From: DATDCV01 sp036524155 | GTDB lineage: Bacteria > Verrucomicrobiota > Verrucomicrobiia > Limisphaerales > UBA8199 | Direction: 5' to 3' | Assembly (NCBI GenBank): GCA_036524155.1 | Contig: DATDCV010000165.1 | Location: forward strand, 1-12,422 | DNA length: 12,422 nt | Shown: positions 1 through 6,524 of the stretch, one piece after another | Numbering within the stretch: position 1 is the stretch's first letter | How the letters are laid out: every line of letters begins with the position of its first letter | Program-made: the position numbers and the translations under genes | The notes under the pieces: generated by a model | What the model saw: only the letters and a program-made list of their open reading frames with translations | What the model was told of the DNA's origin: nothing | Database searches by the model: none

Positions 1-115
1 AAGCGACGCAAGCGCTCCTGCCCACGCGCGCTGCGGCAACCTGTGAGTAGTTGGCCACGCTTGCGCAGAAACACCTATCATAATGGCCCCGTCGAATACT
101 CCGTCGGAGAGATCT

Positions 116-138
116 ATGCCTGAATTCCTAAAAGGCAT
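116..138 (-). terminator. weak hairpin just after the 144-2972 gene
   Basis: ATGCCT (116-121) and AGGCAT (133-138) form a perfect 6-bp stem around an 11-base loop, starting five bases beyond the minus-strand stop codon at 144. In the minus-strand transcript no run of U follows, so it lacks the hallmark of an intrinsic terminator. It could be a weak terminator or a 3'-end stabilising structure, or chance. The rest of 1-143 shows no convincing gene. Confidence 0.22.
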
Positions 139-143
139 TGGTC

Positions 144-2972
144 TTAAGGCAATACCCTAACCCGGTAGAATACCTTGTTGTTTGTACCAACGTCAGTCTT
201 CGAAGCGGTGGTTCCTGCTGCGGTTACATCGCCGGGCAGGTCGGTCCAGTCAGGTGCGCTCAAATCGGTTTTGTACTGGACACGGTAGGTCACGTTACTG
301 ACCGCGCTCCAGGTAATCACCAGGTCGGCGCCGGAAAAGGTGAGTGGGAGCATCACGGGGCTGGTCGCCGGTGCAGTGATGGTGAGTGCGCCCGGAAGGA
401 AGGTGATAGCGTAGTTGGCATTCGTCGGGCCGCTGGGAGTAATTGCGTAGCTTCCGACCGCCTCACCCGGCTCACGGGTCAGGGAAATCGTGCCGCTCAA
501 AACATTGGTGGTCTCCCCATTAACGAAGCCGGCATAGGTGGCGGTGAAGGGCGGATCCGCCGCGCCGACTACCTTGGTCTTATCATCGGCGCTTACCACC
601 AATGTCGCCGGCGTGATACTCGCCGTGGTCGTGGCGACCGAGCCGAGGACGTAGTTTACCGCGGCGCTGCCGGTGAGCGTTGCTTCGGCAAGCGCCACGG
701 TTATTCCCACAGCCACGTTGGCGTTGCTGAAGCTGGCCGTGCCGCCGGTCAGGCTCACGTTGCCGGCGTCCGCCGCCAGCACACCGCCAAGCATGCGCGT
801 GAGCACTGTCGCACTGGTGCTGCCGTCGTAAACTTTGTCCGCCGCCGTGAAGCCGCCGGTAACAGAGGCCGGATTGACCATGATCGTGAAGGTGTTCGTG
901 GCGGACAGATTGGGGGTTCCGTTGTCGATGGCGACCACCGCTACGGGGAAGGCCCCCACCTGAGTCGGGGCGCCTGAGAACGTCCGCGTAGCACCAACAA
1001 AAGTAATGCCGGCTGGCATCCCCGACGCCATGTACGTCAGTGGGTCGTTATCCGGGTCGCTAAACGCGGTGTCGGGAAATTGGTAGTTGAACGCCGCTCC
1101 GTACGTCGCGGCGGGACTGAAGAGCGGATTAGCGACTTGGGGCGCGTGGTTCACCGGCGTCACCGTGAGCGAGATGGTGGCGGGAGAGGAGGCTAAAACG
1201 CCGTCGTTGGCCGTGAAAGCGAAACTGTCCGGGCCATGGTAGTTGCCGGCGGGAGTGTAGGTCAGGGTTGGAGCCGTTCCATTCAAGGTCCCATGCGACG
1301 GCCCGGTGGCTACGGCGAAAGTGAGCGCATCGCCATCGATATCTGTGCCGGCCAGCGTGATGGCCACCGCGGTGTTTTCGAGAGTCGCCACGGTCTGAGC
1401 GATGGCCACTGGAGGGTGATTCACGGGGGCTACCGGCCCGGAACGGAACTCCGCCCCCAAAACGTTCATACCCACCAATTCGGGATAGTAATGGCCGCCC
1501 AGGTATTCGCCGGTTCGCGAGTAATTTTGGAGGCTCCCGAGCAAGTCCAGGTAACTCACCCAGAGCGTGCCGTCGGCCGGATCCAAGGCCAATGATCGGT
1601 TGCGCACGTGGGGGGTGATGAAGAAACCGAGCAGCGTCCCGTCGAGGGAGCGGTTCTCGATGAAGCCGGTGCCCACGTTGTTGCTATAGCCGGCCAGCCA
1701 AAAGGAATTGTTGGAGGGGTCATAGGTGATGCCGGCCCGTTGGGCGCCCGTCACGCTCGGGGCGCCCAGCGAAAACAATTTGGCCGGATTCGCCCAGTTC
1801 AAATCAAATTGCCAGGCCTCATTATTATTGAAGTCCCAAGCGTAGTTGTGCGCGCCATCAGTCGCGCCATCGAGAAATTGCATGGGGATGCTGGAATTAA
1901 CGGGAAAAGAATAATCGGTTCCGGTATAAACGCCCGCCAGGGTGTACTCGGCGGCCTTGTCTCCCGGGGCCGGCAGATTAAGCATTCCAACCATGCGAAC
2001 TGTGTCGTTGACCGCCAGCGCCAGTTCGCTGCCGTGTTCGGTGAGCCAGCTCCGATGGTCCGCGGGGCCTTGGAGCACATCGATTTGGGTCTTGCCCCCT
2101 CCTCGCTCGCTCTTGGAGGCCACAAACAGCTCGCTCCGTGGCCCCGCGGGCGGCACCACTTCCACTTGAAAATGGTCCACTACCTGAGCCCCGGCGCCGG
2201 CGTTATGGGCTTCGACCCCGGCGAAAGCGATGCCTGAGGCGGAAAAGGTGAGAAAAGGGGGAAACGCGACGCCGTTTACCGCGCCGCTGACCATACCGGT
2301 GGCGGGGTCATAGGCCAATCGCAGGGCATTGAACCCGGTAAGCGTCGTTGTGCCGGACACCCGGACGGAGTTGGTGTTGGCGAACACATCGTAACTCAAA
2401 ACCTCATAGCGCCCATGACCGTCGAGCCGCATCCAGATTCGGCCCAAGGAAACAAAATTGTCGCTGACGGCACCCGAGGAAGTAAAGCCCAGTGCTACCC
2501 AATCGCTGCTCTCCGCGACAGGCGTTACATCGGCCGAAATGCGAAAACTCCCTGGCGGCGGGGCGAAGGGGAGGAGCGCCGCGGCGTGGCCCTGGCCTTG
2601 GATGCTGCCGTTGGTCGGCCCCTCGGGCGGTTCGTTCGGATCCAGCGGCGCGGTCGCGAAGGTCCAGGTGGGAATCTGTTGACCGGTGGGGGCAACCCAG
2701 CGCGCGCTGCTCAGGTTGGGGGCGGTGGCCCAGCAGTCATTCAGGCTGCTGTCAACGATCACCGTTTGGGTGGCGCCGCTGCTGCCCATCGGACGCGGAC
2801 CTAGCGCAAACGTGTCCTGCAGAAGTACTTGTGCGCTCAGCCCGCAGTAAGACAGGAGAAGTGCGGAAATAGCGGCCGCAACTGGAAGCGAGAAGCGACC
2901 GGGCGCGTGCTGGCCAGGCGTGGGCAACGTTTGACTTCCAACGCACCTTTCGAATGGAACGGACTTTTTCAT
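144..2972 (-). CDS. large secreted multidomain protein (lectin-like, cadherin-like, Ig-like, YDG and MBG modules)
   Basis: Likely an exported surface or matrix protein of 942 residues; no enzyme motif is visible. The ATG at 2972 is chosen because GAGG lies 7 bases upstream (2980-2983); an in-frame ATG at 2996 adds 8 residues but has no ribosome site. Residues 1-47 are a signal peptide: a long basic start, a hydrophobic stretch ending LLLSYCGLSA, then Gln. The cysteine does not fit a lipobox. Residues about 50-275 look like a concanavalin/LamG-type beta-sandwich. Residues 280-515 have repeats such as ITYDPSNNSFWLAG and LALDPADGTLWVSY, as in beta-propellers. Then come a cadherin-like domain (517-605, VNHPPVA start, TDIDGDALTF calcium-type motif), a putative Ig domain (613-700, DPDNDPLTY and FSGAPTQVG), a YDG domain (710-788, KVYDGSTSAT), an MBG domain (789-868, PFTATYAGFVNGE) and a terminal beta module (875-942, ITWSAVSNVTYRVQY). 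No PEP-CTERM tail. Domain names are from motif recognition; function unknown. Confidence 0.85.
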   Translation of the reverse strand: MKKSVPFERCVGSQTLPTPGQHAPGRFSLPVAAAISALLLSYCGLSAQVLLQDTFALGPRPMGSSGATQTVIVDSSLNDCWATAPNLSSARWVAPTGQQIPTWTFATAPLDPNEPPEGPTNGSIQGQGHAAALLPFAPPPGSFRISADVTPVAESSDWVALGFTSSGAVSDNFVSLGRIWMRLDGHGRYEVLSYDVFANTNSVRVSGTTTLTGFNALRLAYDPATGMVSGAVNGVAFPPFLTFSASGIAFAGVEAHNAGAGAQVVDHFQVEVVPPAGPRSELFVASKSERGGGKTQIDVLQGPADHRSWLTEHGSELALAVNDTVRMVGMLNLPAPGDKAAEYTLAGVYTGTDYSFPVNSSIPMQFLDGATDGAHNYAWDFNNNEAWQFDLNWANPAKLFSLGAPSVTGAQRAGITYDPSNNSFWLAGYSNNVGTGFIENRSLDGTLLGFFITPHVRNRSLALDPADGTLWVSYLDLLGSLQNYSRTGEYLGGHYYPELVGMNVLGAEFRSGPVAPVNHPPVAIAQTVATLENTAVAITLAGTDIDGDALTFAVATGPSHGTLNGTAPTLTYTPAGNYHGPDSFAFTANDGVLASSPATISLTVTPVNHAPQVANPLFSPAATYGAAFNYQFPDTAFSDPDNDPLTYMASGMPAGITFVGATRTFSGAPTQVGAFPVAVVAIDNGTPNLSATNTFTIMVNPASVTGGFTAADKVYDGSTSATVLTRMLGGVLAADAGNVSLTGGTASFSNANVAVGITVALAEATLTGSAAVNYVLGSVATTTASITPATLVVSADDKTKVVGAADPPFTATYAGFVNGETTNVLSGTISLTREPGEAVGSYAITPSGPTNANYAITFLPGALTITAPATSPVMLPLTFSGADLVITWSAVSNVTYRVQYKTDLSAPDWTDLPGDVTAAGTTASKTDVGTNNKVFYRVRVLP

Positions 2973-2979
2973 GCGGGGG

Positions 2980-2983
2980 CCTC
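2980..2983 (-). promoter_or_regulatory. ribosome binding site deciding the start of the 144-2972 gene
   Basis: On the minus strand GAGG sits 7 bases before the ATG at 2972. The other in-frame ATG, at 2996, has no purine-rich motif at the right distance, so the downstream ATG is preferred. Confidence 0.5.
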
Positions 2984-3023
2984 GATGACTCGGCATTTGA
3001 TGTTCGTATCTTTCTTTGCTCTC

Positions 3024-3065
3024 CCGCCCGCACGAGGCCGTGATTGGCGGCTCCCGTGCGGACGG
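3024..3065 (-). other. strong intercistronic hairpin between the two minus-strand secreted-protein genes
   Basis: CCGCCCGCACG (3024-3034) pairs with CGTGCGGACGG (3055-3065) at ten of eleven positions; the odd position becomes a G-U pair only in the minus-strand RNA. A nested GCCG/CGGC stem (3037-3040 with 3048-3051) closes a 7-base loop. In the direction of transcription no U run follows, so it is not a standard intrinsic terminator. It lies in the 125-base gap between the stop of the upstream gene (3098) and the start of the downstream gene (2972). It could set the ratio of the two products by partial termination or by protecting the upstream mRNA 3' end. The role is inferred; the structure is seen. 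Confidence 0.5.
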
Positions 3066-3097
3066 TTATTTCGCCGCTGGTTGATGGCAGCTATCAG

Positions 3098-4444
3098 TTA
3101 CGGCGCGATGAAAACCGAAGTGCTGTCCAGACCGAACCTGCTGGATTGCACCGTCACGGTGGCCGGCGGAACGATGAGCACAGGGGATATCCACGTGCCG
3201 GAGCCGGTAGTCCGATCCATGGTGAGCGTTCCGCCATAGGCGGGAATGCTCAGGCTCAACGCGGGATCAAAGCCATCGCTGGAGTAGGCTGTGACCTTTA
3301 GCATTTGGGCGCCGATAGAATATGTGGCATCGGTGACCCAAACGAAATCCACGACGCTATTGGTAACGGATGTCAGAGTAAACCCGGCGGCAGTGGCGTC
3401 CACCGCGACGTTCATGGCCGCGCTGGGCGCGTGCAGATAATATTTGCCGGTGCCATCGGTGGTCATTGAGCCCAGCGGCACACCCGCCCCGCCGGCTGTC
3501 AGGTCGCGAACATTGAGCGTCGCAGTGGTCGGATTCGCAGTGGCAAACACGTCGATATACTCGATTCCAGCGATCCAATTGCAGGTGGCCCGGGCCAACT
3601 TCAGGGCCACGGGAATAGTGGGGTTCTGGGCGACGTGGCCGGAGACCGTGAATTGGTCTGTCACGACGAAGTTGTTACCTTTGCCGTCCATGTCAACTCC
3701 TGCGGGTCCGACGATCTTTACCTGGTTGAAGCCGATCGGGCTGCCGGTCACTTTCGTCGTGGTCGCCCCGTCGCCGTACCACACGGCCGGATCCACACCC
3801 GGTGCCAGGGTGACAGCTTTCAGAAAAGGCCCCACGGTGCCGTTAAGAGCGTCGGTGAACCCCCCCGGGACGAGCCCGATATCCTCGGTATAAAAGATCC
3901 CCTTGCCGGCTTGAATGTCGGCGGAGCTGACCTGGATCGTTGCTGAGCCCCAGGGATGGAGGAACTGATATTGCCCCGCCACCTTGGCCGGGCATTTCAG
4001 CCGGATCCGGCTAAAACACATTTGGTTTCCGGGTATCGCCACCCCGGTCGTAAAGCCGGCCTCCAAACCGAAGGTGGCCGTGGCCTTGCCGTTCCTGGTG
4101 TTCAGGATGGCCCTGCCCATCCAATAAAAGGCTTCCGATTCCCAACCAATCGCCTGCGAGAAGGCGCTCGCCGACGGAGGGAAATAGATCATGGTAGGCG
4201 CATTGACGCCGTCGCCAACGGGTGGCACCGGCAAATCCAGCATGATCCCGTTCCCGTCCCGGTACCACATGGGGAAGCCGCTCACTGAATTGACAGGGCC
4301 CACCTGTGCCAGGACCGCGCGCGCCGGCGGTGCGGCGGCGAAGGTTAGGCAGGCCGCGATTAGGCAACCCGCCGCAATCTTATTCACCGGGTGACTGGGC
4401 ATCCGTTTTATGAGGGATTCCCGACCGTATGATGAAGTCTTCAT
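3098..4444 (-). CDS. secreted protein of unknown function (WYxDxNG / EAFYWMGRA family)
   Basis: A 448-residue exported protein with no recognised catalytic motif. The ATG at 4444 is chosen because AAGGAG lies 9 bases upstream; an in-frame ATG at 4477 would add 11 polar residues and has weaker support. Residues 1-43 form a signal peptide: basic start, hydrophobic core AAGCLIAACLTFAAA, cleavage probably after PPARA. Residues 48-270 contain motifs that I recall from exported proteins of unknown function in several phyla: GFPMWYRDGNGIMLDL (56-71), WESEAFYWMGRA (101-112), FSRIRLKCP (144-152), FLHPWGS (161-167), TEDIG (186-190), GTVGPFLKA (202-210) and TGSPIG (233-238). Residues about 294-380 look like small Ig-like folds (IDVFATANPTTATLNV). 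The last 65 residues resemble another beta domain (VPPATVTVQSSR). The next gene downstream, also secreted, reads the same way, so the two may share a transcript. Function unknown. Confidence 0.82.
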   Translation of the reverse strand: MKTSSYGRESLIKRMPSHPVNKIAAGCLIAACLTFAAAPPARAVLAQVGPVNSVSGFPMWYRDGNGIMLDLPVPPVGDGVNAPTMIYFPPSASAFSQAIGWESEAFYWMGRAILNTRNGKATATFGLEAGFTTGVAIPGNQMCFSRIRLKCPAKVAGQYQFLHPWGSATIQVSSADIQAGKGIFYTEDIGLVPGGFTDALNGTVGPFLKAVTLAPGVDPAVWYGDGATTTKVTGSPIGFNQVKIVGPAGVDMDGKGNNFVVTDQFTVSGHVAQNPTIPVALKLARATCNWIAGIEYIDVFATANPTTATLNVRDLTAGGAGVPLGSMTTDGTGKYYLHAPSAAMNVAVDATAAGFTLTSVTNSVVDFVWVTDATYSIGAQMLKVTAYSSDGFDPALSLSIPAYGGTLTMDRTTGSGTWISPVLIVPPATVTVQSSRFGLDSTSVFIAP

Positions 4445-4453
4445 TTCGTTGTG

Positions 4454-4459
4454 CTCCTT
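4454..4459 (-). promoter_or_regulatory. ribosome binding site of the 3098-4444 gene
   Basis: AAGGAG on the minus strand lies 9 bases before the ATG at 4444. It is the clearest Shine-Dalgarno sequence in the window and decides this start over the in-frame ATG at 4477. Confidence 0.65.
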
Positions 4460-4716
4460 ATTGTTTATCCTGTTCATATTTCTTTCCGTGTTGTGCCCCG
4501 TGCGTTGGCTTGTCTGACGGCAGCAGTCGACCCGTGAGGTTCCGGGGCTTGCAAACCCGGCGTCGGCTTTCTGCGTTCACCGAGTCATTCCATCACGTCT
4601 CTCGGCATTGTTTTCTGTCGCGCTCATCAAAGTTTCCCTTATCCTCATAACCACTCTCTGTTTCGCTGCTCGCCCAGTCCGAGACCTGGCCAACAACTGC
4701 TAGTAGGTTGAATCAT

Positions 4717-4725
4717 TGTTATAAT
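4717..4725 (+). promoter_or_regulatory. extended -10 promoter in the divergent control region
   Basis: TGTTATAAT is a perfect TGn-TATAAT extended -10 element on the plus strand. No good -35 box lies 16-18 bases upstream, which extended -10 promoters often do not need. Transcription would start near 4732, just before the palindrome cluster at 4734-4771, giving the NADH dehydrogenase gene a leader of about 270 bases. This stretch is AT-rich, unlike its surroundings, so it could also serve the divergent minus-strand genes. Remaining parts of 4478-5000 show no convincing gene. Confidence 0.4.
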
Positions 4726-4733
4726 TAGGGGTA

Positions 4734-4771
4734 GTCAGGGAAGGATGCATCCTTGTCAGGGAATTCCTGAC
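4734..4771. promoter_or_regulatory. palindrome cluster between divergent genes, possible operator or terminator
   Basis: Three ordered elements occur in 38 bases. A direct repeat GTCAGGGAA occurs at 4734-4742 and 4755-4763. Between the copies lies the perfect 14-bp palindrome AAGGATGCATCCTT (4741-4754). The second copy begins a hairpin, GTCAGG-gaatt-CCTGAC (4755-4771). The cluster starts 9 bases after the extended -10 element at 4717-4725, so a bound protein would block or modulate that promoter. No T run follows, so a plain intrinsic terminator is less likely. The structure is seen; the regulatory role is inferred. Confidence 0.45.
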
Positions 4772-4985
4772 AGAGCGGAGCGGGTGCGGGACGTGAAATC
4801 TGGTTTGCGAATCCCGCGCAAATGCCGAACCGGGTGACTTTAAGGACGCGTTGGACAGCGACGCCGGCCGCCGCAGTCAGCCCGCCAACGAGTCGACGCG
4901 TCCGCCGGCTCAACCCGATCGAAATCCACTTCTTGATTCCTCAAAAGAAGGTGCACACTCCGAATGACTCCTGCTCTCAAACCCG

Positions 4986-4994
4986 TGCTACATT
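4986..4994 (+). promoter_or_regulatory. extended -10 element positioned for leaderless transcription of the NADH dehydrogenase gene
   Basis: TGCTACATT matches TGn plus a 4-of-6 -10 hexamer. The hexamer ends at 4994, so the usual start point 7 bases on would be 5001, the A of the ATG. ATGACT at 4964-4969 could act as a weak -35 box at 19 bases. No Shine-Dalgarno sequence precedes the gene, which agrees with a leaderless message. This is a positional inference from a short motif. Confidence 0.3.
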
Positions 4995-5000
4995 GGCGGC

Positions 5001-6326
5001 ATGAACGAGAACGGCGGGGGAGCTCCGCGTCCGCATATTTTGGTAGTGGGAGCCGGCTTCGGCGGGTTGACCTTCTGCCAGCGGTTTGCCTGCGCGGAGG
5101 CCAGGGTGACGCTGGTCGACCGGCAGAACCACCACCTGTTTCAGCCGCTGCTTTACCAGGTGGCCACCGCGGGGTTGTCGGCGCCGGAGATTGCCCAACC
5201 GATTCGCTCGATCCTGCGCAACAAGCCCAATGTGACGGTGCTGTTGCGCGAGGTGAAGGGCTTCGACCTGGACCGGCGCGAAGCGTGGCTGGGCGACAAG
5301 GTTCTGGGCTACGATTACCTGGTGCTGGCGTTAGGGGGTGTCACCAGTTACTACAACCACCCGGAGTGGGAAGCGTATGCTCCGGGGCTGAAGAGCCTCG
5401 AGGACGCGCTTCGAATCCGGCGCCAGGTTCTGCTTGCTTTCGAGCGCGCCGAGAACAGCGATGATCCCGCCGAGCGGCGGCGCCTGATGACCCTGGTCGT
5501 GGTTGGAGGCGGGCCGACGGGCATCGAGTTGGCCGGCGCGTTTGCCGAGCTTGCCCGCTATGTCCTAAGACGCGATTTCCGGCGGATTGACCCACGGCAG
5601 GCCCGGGTGGTGCTGTTGGAAGCGGCGCCGAGGCTTTTGGGACAATTCTCCGAACGGCTGGCGGCCAAAGCCACGGCGCGCCTGGCCAAACTCGGCGTCG
5701 ATGTGCGCACCAACGTCCGCGTCGAGGTGATTGGCGACGGATTCCTGCGCCTGGCGGAGGGGACGCGCCTGGAGAGCGCCACCATCATCTGGGCCGCCGG
5801 GGTGGCCGCACATCCCCTGAGCCGCACGCTGGGAACGGAGCTGGATCGCGCGGGCAGGGTGCGGGTCAATCCCGACCTGAGCGTGCCGGGGCACCCGGAG
5901 GTTTTTGTCATTGGCGACCTGGCGCTGGTGCGGGATGAACGCGGGCAGGCCGTGCCGGGTGTTTCCCCGGCCGCCATGCAGATGGCCCGCCATGTGGCCC
6001 GGATCATCGAGCGCGAACTGCGCTCGGGTGGCCGTGCACCCGCGCGCCCGGCGTTCAAGTATTGGAACAAAGGCACGATGGCCACGATCGGCCGTTCCGC
6101 CGCGGTGGCGCAACTCGGGAAACTCGAATTCGACGGCTGGCCCGCGTGGGTAGCCTGGCTACTGGTCCACCTGGTCTTCCTGATTGGATTCCGCAACAAG
6201 GCCGCCGTGCTGCTGCAATGGACCTATTCCTATTTCACCTATCGGCGCGGCTCCCGGATTGTCACCGGAGCCGAAGATTTCGCGGCGCAGCGCCCGGCCG
6301 CCACCCGCGTCCGGGACGCCGCTTGA
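5001..6326 (+). CDS. ndh: type II NADH:quinone oxidoreductase (NDH-2), FAD-dependent
   Basis: Single-subunit enzyme that passes electrons from NADH through FAD to membrane quinone without pumping protons; it would sit on the inner face of the cytoplasmic membrane. At 441 residues it has normal family length. Visible motifs in order: FAD dinucleotide fold ILVVGAGFGG (13-22), family sequence HHLFQPLLYQVATAGL (44-59), the second, NAD-binding fold VVVGGGPTGIELAG (166-179), FAD site VFVIGDLA (301-308), and the quinone-site helix SPAAMQMARH (322-331). The C-terminal part (about 380-413) is hydrophobic and aromatic, matching the membrane anchor of the family, with LIGFRNK inside it. The ATG at 5001 lacks a Shine-Dalgarno site, and a -10-like element ends 6 bases before it. 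The gene is divergent from the secreted-protein pair and 198 bases before the arabinofuranosidase gene, so it is probably transcribed alone. Confidence 0.93.
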   Translation: MNENGGGAPRPHILVVGAGFGGLTFCQRFACAEARVTLVDRQNHHLFQPLLYQVATAGLSAPEIAQPIRSILRNKPNVTVLLREVKGFDLDRREAWLGDKVLGYDYLVLALGGVTSYYNHPEWEAYAPGLKSLEDALRIRRQVLLAFERAENSDDPAERRRLMTLVVVGGGPTGIELAGAFAELARYVLRRDFRRIDPRQARVVLLEAAPRLLGQFSERLAAKATARLAKLGVDVRTNVRVEVIGDGFLRLAEGTRLESATIIWAAGVAAHPLSRTLGTELDRAGRVRVNPDLSVPGHPEVFVIGDLALVRDERGQAVPGVSPAAMQMARHVARIIERELRSGGRAPARPAFKYWNKGTMATIGRSAAVAQLGKLEFDGWPAWVAWLLVHLVFLIGFRNKAAVLLQWTYSYFTYRRGSRIVTGAEDFAAQRPAATRVRDAA

Positions 6327-6335
6327 TGGCGCGAT

Positions 6336-6449
6336 TGTAGGAGACGACGTCAGAAGTCTCTATATAAGCGCTGGGCGCGTGGGCCCGGCCTGCTGCCGGA
6401 GGGGAGAAGGACAAGGAGAGATCAGAGACTCGTTACCTCGTCTCCTACA
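6336..6449. repeat. 114-bp inverted-repeat element (two 26-base arms, 62-base centre)
   Basis: The left arm (6336-6361, beginning TGTAGGAGACGA) and the right arm (6424-6449, ending TCGTCTCCTACA) are inverted copies matching at 22 of 26 positions. Each arm also holds its own small stem, GAGAC/GTCTC around a 10-base loop (left 6341-6345 with 6356-6360). The GC-rich centre codes for no obvious protein. The element fills most of the 198-base gap between the NADH dehydrogenase and the arabinofuranosidase fusion. A third, diverged arm lies at 10961-10986. This looks like a dispersed palindromic repeat or a small non-autonomous mobile element; it could also act as an RNA structure between the genes. 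No flanking target-site duplication is evident. Confidence 0.7.
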
Positions 6450-6524
6450 TTGAACAAGAAAGACGCGACAGCGTGAGCGCACAAGTGATAGCATCGCCGG
6501 GCCGCGACAGGCGGCGGCAGCACC

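Noticed and set aside
7..65. Inverted CGCAAGCG / CGCTTGCG near the left edge
   Set aside because: Only 8 bp across a 43-base gap with no adjoining transposase or duplication; expected by chance.
79..143. Short reading frames on either strand left of the first gene, including an ATG at 81 reading left off the edge
   Set aside because: Fewer than 30 codons, no ribosome site, and unremarkable composition.
138..2804. Several plus-strand frames of 119-279 codons opposite the large secreted protein
   Set aside because: All lie opposite a gene with a signal peptide and recognisable domains; their products are low-complexity and show no motifs or ribosome sites.
4542..4560. CCGGG/CCCGG stem in the leader of the 3098-4444 gene, considered as a riboswitch
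   Set aside because: Only 5 bp with no surrounding conserved architecture; no riboswitch class recognised.
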